A stretch of 39,315 bases of DNA. Origin: Paracoccaceae bacterium. GTDB lineage: Bacteria > Pseudomonadota > Alphaproteobacteria > Rhodobacterales > Rhodobacteraceae. A program made the position numbers and the translations under genes. Below are positions 33,150 through 39,315 of the stretch, piece by piece. Position 1 is the stretch's first letter. The number at the start of each line of letters is the position of its first letter. Under the pieces are notes generated by a model. That model was not told the origin of the DNA, ran no database searches, and was given only the letters and a program-made list of their open reading frames with translations. The stretch is taken from contig CACPHA010000011.1 of assembly GCA_902633655.1 (NCBI GenBank), forward strand, positions 1 to 39,315. Direction: 5' to 3'.

Positions 33150-35444
33150 ATGAGAATTGCTTGCTTGGGTGGTGGGCCTGCCGGATTATATTTCGCCATT
33201 TCGATGAAGCTACGTGATCCCACCCATGACATCACAGTAATTGAAAGAAATAAATCTGATGACACATTTGGGTGGGGTGTTGTCCTATCCGACGAGACGC
33301 TTGAAAATCTTACCGTTAATGATCCTAAAAGTGCAGAAGCTATTAAAAATCATTTCGCCTACTGGGACGATATTGCTTTACACCACAAGGGTGAACATCT
33401 CGTTTCATCTGGTCATGGGTTTTGTGGAATAGGACGTAAACGTCTTTTGATGCTGCTACAAGCACGTGCGCGGGAGCTGGAGATTCAACTACATTTTGAA
33501 ACAGAGATTGAAAGTGCTGAGAGTTATAAAGAATCATATGATCTTGTAGTTGCAAGCGATGGTTTAAATTCAGCAACTCGCCTTCTCTATGAGGATACTT
33601 TTAAACCCGAGATCGATCTCCGCCATTGCCAATTTGTCTGGTTAGGGACAGAACAGCGTTTTGATGATGCCTTTACTTTCATTTTTGAAGAAACAGACAA
33701 CGGTTGGATTTGGGCTCACGCCTATCAGTTTGATAATCAAACGGCGACATTTATCGTCGAATGCTCTCAGGATACGTTCGATGCTTTTGGCTTTGGAAAA
33801 ATGAGCCAAGCCGAAAGTATCTCCATATGCGAAAATATTTTCAAGGATCATCTCAAAGATCACACATTAATGACAAATGCACACCACGTTCGTGGATCTG
33901 CGTGGATCAGGTTTCCGAGAGTTTTATGCGAAAAATGGAGCCATGAAAATGTCGTGCTCTTAGGAGATGCAGCTGCTACAGCACATTTTTCCATTGGATC
34001 TGGCACGAAATTGGCGCTGGAATCAGCGGTTGCACTTGCAGACTGCCTACACTCCGAGCAAGATATGGTATCATCCTTTCAGCGCTACGAAGACGAGCGC
34101 AGACTTGAAGTACTTCGACTTCAATCTGCCGCGCGTAATTCCATGGAGTGGTTTGAGCGGGTAGAGCGTTATCTAAATCTTGATCCGGTACAACTAAATT
34201 ACTCAATGCTCACCCGCAGTCAGCGGATAAGTCATGAAAATCTGCGCGCCCGGGACAAAGGCTGGCTTGAAGGGGCGGAACGCTGGTTCATGAAGCAGTC
34301 GGGAGTTAACACAAATGCACCGCTTCGTGCGCCTATGTTTGCGCCGATATCTCTTAGGAAAATGTCCTTGAAAAACCGTGTCGTGGTTTCACCTATGGCA
34401 CAATATAAGGCGAAGGATGGATGCGTCACCGATTGGCACCTCGTCCATTACGGCGAAAGGGCAAAGGGCGGCGCGGGGTTAATTTTTACCGAAATGACCT
34501 GTGTTTCCGCTGAGGGCCGTATTACGCTAGGTTGCCCTGGTCTATATACAATTGAACACGAATCAGCATGGCGTCGATTGACAGACTTTATACATAGCGA
34601 AAGCGATGCCAAAGTGTGTTGCCAAATTGGCCATTCTGGCCGAAAAGGCTCTACTCAGTTGGGATGGGAAAAAATGGATGCCCCATTGCCAGAAAAGAAT
34701 TGGGGAATTATTAGTGCTTCTGCGATTAGCTGGTCCAACGAGAACGCAGTACCGCGTGAAATCACCCGTGATGAAATGAATGAAGTAAAGGCTCAGTTTG
34801 CGGCATCAGCATCCATGGCTGATAGAGCAGGATTTGACATGATAGAGTTGCATGCTGCCCATGGTTACCTGCTTTCATCCTTTATCTCCCCGGCTTCAAA
34901 CATAAGGAGTGATAAATACGGCGGGTCACTGGATAATCGTCTGCGCTGGCCGCTGGAGGTTTTTTCCGTCATGAGGGCCGAATGGCCAATAAATAAGCCA
35001 ATGTCCGTTCGGATATCTGCTAACGACTGGTTGGATAAAGATGGTATTACTCCGGAAGATGCCGTTATTATTGCTCAGGCTTTTGCAAATGCGGGTGCTG
35101 ACGTCATCGATGTCTCCGCAGGCCAAACATCTATAGATGCAAAGCCAGTTTACGGCCGAATGTTTCAGACACCCTTCAGCGATCGTATTCGAAACGAAGC
35201 TAATCTTAAGACTATCGCGGTGGGCAATATTTATGAGGCTGACCATGCCAACTCAATTCTGATGGCAGGTCGCGCTGATCTGGTGGCAGTAGGGCGACCT
35301 CATCTTTCTGACCCTTATTGGACACTGCGTGAAGCCTCAAAGATTGGGGACAGAGTAGCACCAGATTGGCCGCTACCATATCTGGCAGGGCGTGATCAAA
35401 CATGGAGACTTGCTGATCGTGAGGCCGAGGCTTTAAGCGCATGA
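33150..35444 (+). CDS. Bifunctional flavoenzyme: aryl-CoA monooxygenase fused to OYE-type reductase (2-aminobenzoyl-CoA monooxygenase/reductase-like)
   Basis: The 764-residue fusion starts with a flavin monooxygenase: FAD motif [15 protein letters not shown] near residues 5-19, [11 protein letters not shown] near 42, and [20 protein letters not shown] near 272-291. From about residue 390 it continues as an old-yellow-enzyme domain: [41 protein letters not shown] without spacing, [17 protein letters not shown] and [12 protein letters not shown], then [11 protein letters not shown]. This architecture is known from 2-aminobenzoyl-CoA monooxygenase/reductase (Azoarcus) and salicylyl-CoA 5-hydroxylase. 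The downstream CoA ligase, hydratase and dehydrogenase fit an aerobic aryl-CoA route. Anthranilate versus salicylate as substrate is not settled by sequence alone. Confidence 0.88.
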   Translation: MRIACLGGGPAGLYFAISMKLRDPTHDITVIERNKSDDTFGWGVVLSDETLENLTVNDPKSAEAIKNHFAYWDDIALHHKGEHLVSSGHGFCGIGRKRLLMLLQARARELEIQLHFETEIESAESYKESYDLVVASDGLNSATRLLYEDTFKPEIDLRHCQFVWLGTEQRFDDAFTFIFEETDNGWIWAHAYQFDNQTATFIVECSQDTFDAFGFGKMSQAESISICENIFKDHLKDHTLMTNAHHVRGSAWIRFPRVLCEKWSHENVVLLGDAAATAHFSIGSGTKLALESAVALADCLHSEQDMVSSFQRYEDERRLEVLRLQSAARNSMEWFERVERYLNLDPVQLNYSMLTRSQRISHENLRARDKGWLEGAERWFMKQSGVNTNAPLRAPMFAPISLRKMSLKNRVVVSPMAQYKAKDGCVTDWHLVHYGERAKGGAGLIFTEMTCVSAEGRITLGCPGLYTIEHESAWRRLTDFIHSESDAKVCCQIGHSGRKGSTQLGWEKMDAPLPEKNWGIISASAISWSNENAVPREITRDEMNEVKAQFAASASMADRAGFDMIELHAAHGYLLSSFISPASNIRSDKYGGSLDNRLRWPLEVFSVMRAEWPINKPMSVRISANDWLDKDGITPEDAVIIAQAFANAGADVIDVSAGQTSIDAKPVYGRMFQTPFSDRIRNEANLKTIAVGNIYEADHANSILMAGRADLVAVGRPHLSDPYWTLREASKIGDRVAPDWPLPYLAGRDQTWRLADREAEALSA

Positions 35445-36157
35445 GACGAGTTTTGGTAACCGGAGGGGGAACCGGCATTGGTAATGCAATCGCCTGTGCG
35501 TTCTATGAAAATGGCGATAAAGTTGTGATCGCCGGACGCCGTCAAAACGTTCTTGAGAGAACGGCAAAAGACCGCATGGCCTATAAACGTGCGGATATAA
35601 CCATAGAGGCGGATGTAGAAGCACTTTTCGATACGTCTTATGACATTGTTATTGCAAACGCGGGCTATGGGGTGTCAGGAAGAGTTGCAAGTCTCTCTCT
35701 TCAAGACTGGAAAGCAACACTTGATGTAAATTTGACGGGCACGTTCCTAACATTTCGTCAAGCTTTGCGGGTTAATCCAACTGTTTCTCGACTAATTGCT
35801 ATTGCCTCTACAGTTTCTCTAAAAGGAAATGCTTCGGTTCCAGCGTATACCGCTGCAAAACATGGTGTACTAGGCCTAGTGCGGTCCGTTGCTCTGGATA
35901 TCGCCAAAAAGAACGGTACCTGCAATGCAATTTGCCCAGGTTTCACGGATACCAATCTTGCCGAAAATGCTATAAAAGGATTAATGCAGCGATTTGATAT
36001 GACGCGGGAATTGGCAACGGCAAAAGTGGCGTCCGGTAATCCAAGAGGAGATTTAATTTCTCCGAATGAAGTGGCTGCTACCGCGCTTTTTCTCGCATCG
36101 CCGGGAGCAGCCGCCATTAATGGCCATGCGCTCTCCGTTTCCGGCGGTGAGATATGA
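35441..36157 (+). CDS. SDR-family dehydrogenase of the aryl-CoA pathway
   Basis: The 238-residue classical SDR has [12 protein letters not shown] near residues 6-17, NAG in VIANAGYG near 72, catalytic Ser in IASTVSLKG near 127 and Tyr/Lys in AYTAAKHG near 140-147. The C-terminal [11 protein letters not shown] is typical. The start overlaps the preceding stop by 4 bases (ATGA). In the operon it probably performs a hydroxyacyl-CoA-type oxidation during ring processing or beta-oxidation; the precise step is inferred. Confidence 0.87.
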   Translation: MRRVLVTGGGTGIGNAIACAFYENGDKVVIAGRRQNVLERTAKDRMAYKRADITIEADVEALFDTSYDIVIANAGYGVSGRVASLSLQDWKATLDVNLTGTFLTFRQALRVNPTVSRLIAIASTVSLKGNASVPAYTAAKHGVLGLVRSVALDIAKKNGTCNAICPGFTDTNLAENAIKGLMQRFDMTRELATAKVASGNPRGDLISPNEVAATALFLASPGAAAINGHALSVSGGEI

Positions 36158-36621
36158 AGCAGAACTCTATCTACAAAAAAGAAAAGGACACAAAAACACG
36201 CTTAAGGCTCTGGCTCAGACTTTTAAAGCTTAGTTCTGGAATTGAGGCTGAGCTGAGAAGAAGACTGAAAGCAGATCACGGAACTACTCTTCCCCGCTTC
36301 GATGTTTTAGCCGCTTTATTTCGCTATCCTGAGGGTTTAAAGATGAGCGAACTCTCCACCCACCTGAAGGTATCGAATGGAAATGTTACGGGCATTTTAG
36401 ATCGTTTAACGGAGGAAGGGTTGGCGTTAAGAACGGCTATGCCGGGTGATCGTCGCGCTCACCTTGCCCGCCTGACACCTAAGGGTCAGGCGGTCTTTTC
36501 TTGCTTAGCAGAGTATCATGAGAACTGGATTAACGACCTTTTTAAGGGCCTAACTTCAGACGAGGCAAAAGCTCTTACCGGCTCTCTAGAAAAGGCGATT
36601 TCAGTACAGGAGCAAAAATGA
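36154..36621 (+). CDS. MarR-family transcriptional regulator
   Basis: The 155-residue winged-helix regulator has the family blocks [20 protein letters not shown] near 49-68, [20 protein letters not shown] near 71-90 (recognition helix) and the wing [20 protein letters not shown] near 95-114. It is embedded in the catabolic operon with 4-base overlaps on both sides. MarR proteins in aryl-CoA pathways commonly respond to the CoA thioester, so autoregulation through the inverted repeat at 33070-33103 is a reasonable inference. Confidence 0.92.
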   Translation: MKQNSIYKKEKDTKTRLRLWLRLLKLSSGIEAELRRRLKADHGTTLPRFDVLAALFRYPEGLKMSELSTHLKVSNGNVTGILDRLTEEGLALRTAMPGDRRAHLARLTPKGQAVFSCLAEYHENWINDLFKGLTSDEAKALTGSLEKAISVQEQK

Positions 36622-37421
36622 AACCTTTTAAACCCAAATATTTTCGCTGTTATGTTGAAGATGGCATCGCACGTATCGCGCATGAGAGACCTGAACGAAA
36701 GAACCCCTTTACATTCGACAGCTATGCGGAACTACGTGACTGGTTTCGCGCTATTGTATACGATGAGGATATCCACGCCGTAGTCATCCTTCCAAATGGT
36801 GGGAATTTTTCTTCTGGGGGCGATGTTCACGATATAATCGGGCCTCTAACAGGTATGTCTATGAAAGAGCTTTTAGCCTTCACTCGCATGACGGGGGACC
36901 TCGTAAAGGGAATGATTGGTTGCGGCAAACCTATTATTGCAGCTGTTGATGGGGTTTGCGCCGGTGCAGGTGCCATCATGGCGATGGCCTCCGATCTACG
37001 TCTTGCCACGCCTGAAGCAAAAACTGCCTTTCTATTCAATCGTGTTGGGCTAGCTGGCTGCGATATGGGCGCTTGTGCGATCCTTCCTCGTATAATTGGC
37101 CAAACACGGGCAGCAGACCTGCTCTATTCCGGTCGTGCAATGTTGGCTGACGAAGGTTTGTCTTGGGGATTTTTCAATCGCGTTGTATCAACAGACGAGC
37201 TTGAAGCAGAGGCTTTAAAGCTTGCAGGGCGAATTGTCAGCGGGCCTACATTTGCCAATTCAATGACAAAGACAATGCTTTCGCAAGAGTGGTCGATGAG
37301 CCTCGAGCAGGCCATTGAGGCCGAAGCACAAGCTCAGGCAATTTGTATGCAAGGTAAAGATTTTCGCCGCGCCTATGAAGCGTTTACTGCCAAAGAGAAA
37401 CCACTGTTTAAGGGGGATTGA
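36618..37421 (+). CDS. Enoyl-CoA hydratase/isomerase-family protein
   Basis: The 267-residue crotonase-fold protein has [20 protein letters not shown] near 16-35, the oxyanion-hole segment [11 protein letters not shown] near 64, and [20 protein letters not shown] near 113-132 followed by [16 protein letters not shown] near 141. The Gly-rich oxyanion loops are intact. It would hydrate or isomerise a CoA-bound intermediate after ring attack. It overlaps both neighbours by 4 bases. Confidence 0.9.
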   Translation: MKPFKPKYFRCYVEDGIARIAHERPERKNPFTFDSYAELRDWFRAIVYDEDIHAVVILPNGGNFSSGGDVHDIIGPLTGMSMKELLAFTRMTGDLVKGMIGCGKPIIAAVDGVCAGAGAIMAMASDLRLATPEAKTAFLFNRVGLAGCDMGACAILPRIIGQTRAADLLYSGRAMLADEGLSWGFFNRVVSTDELEAEALKLAGRIVSGPTFANSMTKTMLSQEWSMSLEQAIEAEAQAQAICMQGKDFRRAYEAFTAKEKPLFKGD

Positions 37422-38572
37422 TGGCTGATCGAAGCTTTGTCGAATGGCCCTTTTTTGGGAACGATCACCGTACCTGGGCTGAAAAAGTAGAAGAGGTCGC
37501 AAAAGGACTAAGCGTTGATCATAGCAATATCGATGTTGCTTGCCAGGAATTGGTCAAAACGCTAGGCGAAGCCGGCGTACTCCGTCCCACTGCAAGTGAA
37601 AACGGTAGATTTGACGTAAGAAAACTTTGTCTCGCCCGTGAAGTCCTTTCCCGTCACAGCGGTCTCGCAGATTTTAGTTTTGCCATGCAGGGGCTTGGAA
37701 CAGGCGCGATTACACTTTTTGGTAACGATGATCAAAAAGCTTATTGGCTTCCTAAAACAAAATCGGGCCAAGCAATTTCAGCTTTTGCACTTACTGAACC
37801 AGGTTCAGGTTCAGATGTCGCAAATTCTTCTATGACAGCTAAAGGAGACGGTAATGAATATGTATTGAATGGTGAAAAGACTTGGATATCCAACGGAGGC
37901 ATAGCGGACCTATATACAGTCTTTGCTAGAACCGGCGAGGGTCCTGGGGCTAGGGGTTTAAGTGCTTTTTTAGTTACACCAGATGCATTGGGTTTCGAGA
38001 TTGTAGAACGGCTAGAAACCATAGCACCTCACCCCCTCGCCACCCTGAGGTTTAATAACTGCCGCATACCCAAATCCGCCCTAATTGGTGAGCTCGGTGA
38101 AGGCTTTAAAATTTCTATGGCTGTACTTGATGTATTTCGTCCAACCGTTGCCGCTGCGGCACTTGGATTTGCAAGACGGGCGTTTGATGAGGCGCTGACC
38201 AGGGTAAAAACTCGCCACGTGCAAGGCGCACCTTTATTCGATTTACAGATGGTCCAAGGCCATATCGCAGATATGGCCCTGAATATCGATGCGGCTGCTT
38301 TGCTAATTTATCGCGCCGCTTGGGCCAAAGACAATGGAGCCTCACGCATTTCTCGAGAGGCTGCAATGGCCAAGCTCTTTTCAACTGAACAAGCCCAAAA
38401 AGTGATCGACAAAGCTGTTCAACTTTTTGGAGGTGATGGCGTTCGCTCAGGAATGCCAGTTGAACAGCTTTATCGCGAAATTAGAGCATTGCGGATTTAC
38501 GAAGGCGCCAGTGATGTTCAAAAAATTATTATCGCCCGCCAGTCTTTGAGCAACTTTAATGGAGGGATTTGA
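37418..38572 (+). CDS. Acyl-CoA dehydrogenase-family protein
   Basis: The 384-residue FAD enzyme has [16 protein letters not shown] near 126-141, [19 protein letters not shown] near 152-170, [20 protein letters not shown] near 342-361 and [10 protein letters not shown] near 365-374, whose Glu (about 367) sits at the usual catalytic base position. It would oxidise an acyl-CoA intermediate of the pathway. The ATGA overlap couples it to the hydratase gene, and its stop overlaps the ligase start by one base. Confidence 0.92.
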   Translation: MMADRSFVEWPFFGNDHRTWAEKVEEVAKGLSVDHSNIDVACQELVKTLGEAGVLRPTASENGRFDVRKLCLAREVLSRHSGLADFSFAMQGLGTGAITLFGNDDQKAYWLPKTKSGQAISAFALTEPGSGSDVANSSMTAKGDGNEYVLNGEKTWISNGGIADLYTVFARTGEGPGARGLSAFLVTPDALGFEIVERLETIAPHPLATLRFNNCRIPKSALIGELGEGFKISMAVLDVFRPTVAAAALGFARRAFDEALTRVKTRHVQGAPLFDLQMVQGHIADMALNIDAAALLIYRAAWAKDNGASRISREAAMAKLFSTEQAQKVIDKAVQLFGGDGVRSGMPVEQLYREIRALRIYEGASDVQKIIIARQSLSNFNGGI

Positions 38573-39315
38573 TGTTAGGGAAAAGTGCGCATATTGATAC
38601 ATTCGCCCGTGACAATTTGCCAGCGGCGAGCCTTTTACCAGAATTCAAGTTAGAAAGCTTTCGATATCCTGAAAAACTCAATGCAGGCTATGAGCTGACG
38701 GATGCCATGGTTGAAAAGGGTTTCGGCGATCACACGGCCCTAATTGGCAACGGGCGTCAGCGTACATACAAAGAGTTGGCAGATTGGACCAATCGAGTAG
38801 CACATGTTTTGAAGGATGATCTAGGCGTAGTTCCCGGAAATAGGGTACTAATTCGGTCAGCAAATAATCCTGCCTTGGTAGCATGCTGGCTCGCTGCAAC
38901 TAAAGCTGGTGCAGTTGTTGTGAATACAATGCCAATGCTCAGGGCGGGTGAACTTAAGAAATACATCGAAAAGGCCGAGATTTCATACGCACTTTCCGAC
39001 ACAAGACTGATTGATGAGTTACTGGAATGCGCAAAGACCTCTAATTCACTACGGACAGTGGTTGGTTTTGATGGAAGCTCTAACCATGATGCGGAACTTG
39101 ATCGGCTGGCGCTTGAAAAACCGGTTGGCTTCGACACCGTTAGAACTGGACGCGATGATGTAGCCCTTTTAGGTTTTACATCTGGTTCAACAGACGAGCC
39201 GAAAGCAACAATGCATTTTCATCGTGATCTACTTATTATCGCAGATGGCTACGCAAAAGAAGTTTTAGGGGTTAAACCCAACGACATTTTCATAGGTTCT
39301 CCACCCCTGGCATTT
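38572..39315 (+). CDS. Aryl-CoA ligase (2-aminobenzoate/benzoate-CoA ligase type), 3' end outside window
   Basis: The 248 codons to the window edge encode the N-terminal part of an ANL-superfamily acyl-CoA synthetase. The adenylate P-loop GFTSGSTDEPKATMHFHRDL lies near residues 201-220; before it are ALIGNGRQRTYKELADWTNR near 56-75 and VACWLAATKAGAVVVNTMPM near 104-123. The MHFHRD continuation resembles benzoate/2-aminobenzoate-CoA ligases. It would activate the aromatic acid that feeds the upstream monooxygenase. GGAGGG precedes the ATG. The protein is probably about half present (usual length 530-550). Confidence 0.88.
   Translation, partial: MLGKSAHIDTFARDNLPAASLLPEFKLESFRYPEKLNAGYELTDAMVEKGFGDHTALIGNGRQRTYKELADWTNRVAHVLKDDLGVVPGNRVLIRSANNPALVACWLAATKAGAVVVNTMPMLRAGELKKYIEKAEISYALSDTRLIDELLECAKTSNSLRTVVGFDGSSNHDAELDRLALEKPVGFDTVRTGRDDVALLGFTSGSTDEPKATMHFHRDLLIIADGYAKEVLGVKPNDIFIGSPPLAF

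Noticed and set aside
35758-36117. 119-residue minus-strand ORF
   Set aside because: It is a shadow frame of the SDR gene, whose catalytic motifs are complete.

Overview
The window looks like chromosomal DNA of a free-living, probably marine, alphaproteobacterium, most likely Rhodobacterales/roseobacter-like. This is inferred from the gene families (betaine/TMAO-type uptake, BetI, a GMC dehydrogenase, a GcvT-like protein, inositol catabolism, CoA-dependent anthranilate degradation), the moderate-to-low GC and the dense operons. No rRNA gene, insertion sequence, phage gene or CRISPR array was seen.

Region A (1-5790): a minus-strand operon encodes a quaternary-amine (betaine/TMAO-type) ABC transporter (binding protein, ATPase, a fused double permease), followed by a BisC/TorA-type molybdoenzyme that runs off the left edge. 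A BetI-like repressor is divergent from it, and the shared intergenic region has a BetI-like palindrome.

Region B (6019-11975): a selenocysteine module. A GrdB-family selenoprotein is interrupted by an in-frame UGA that is read here as Sec152. It is followed by a multiply damaged selD. Convergent to these are selA, selB and an intact tRNA-Sec gene on the minus strand. Client selenoprotein, tRNA and decoding factors lie within 6 kb, yet the local selD appears dead.

Region C (12144-16757): a choline-dehydrogenase-like GMC flavoenzyme, a frameshifted VOC-family gene, a GcvT-family (folate-dependent demethylase-like) protein and a cytochrome P450, all on the plus strand.

Region D (17135-33024): a cyclitol (inositol) locus. 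It holds a sugar-type ABC transporter (binding protein, permease, single-domain ATPase), an SDR, an IolG-like dehydrogenase, a PhyH-type Fe(II)/2-oxoglutarate oxygenase and a membrane di-iron desaturase/hydroxylase. A minus-strand set of two further Gfo/Idh/MocA dehydrogenases and an IolE-like TIM barrel follows. The plus-strand operon iolD-iolC-iolB-aldolase-LacI regulator completes it. A perfect 14-bp LacI-type palindrome lies between the divergent iol units. The two oxygenase-type enzymes are not part of the known inositol route and suggest a modified cyclitol substrate.

Region E (33150-39315): a tightly overlapped operon for aerobic CoA-dependent 2-aminobenzoate degradation: a monooxygenase/OYE-reductase fusion, an SDR, a MarR regulator, an enoyl-CoA hydratase, an acyl-CoA dehydrogenase, and a CoA ligase cut by the right edge. 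A large inverted repeat upstream of the first gene is a candidate MarR operator.
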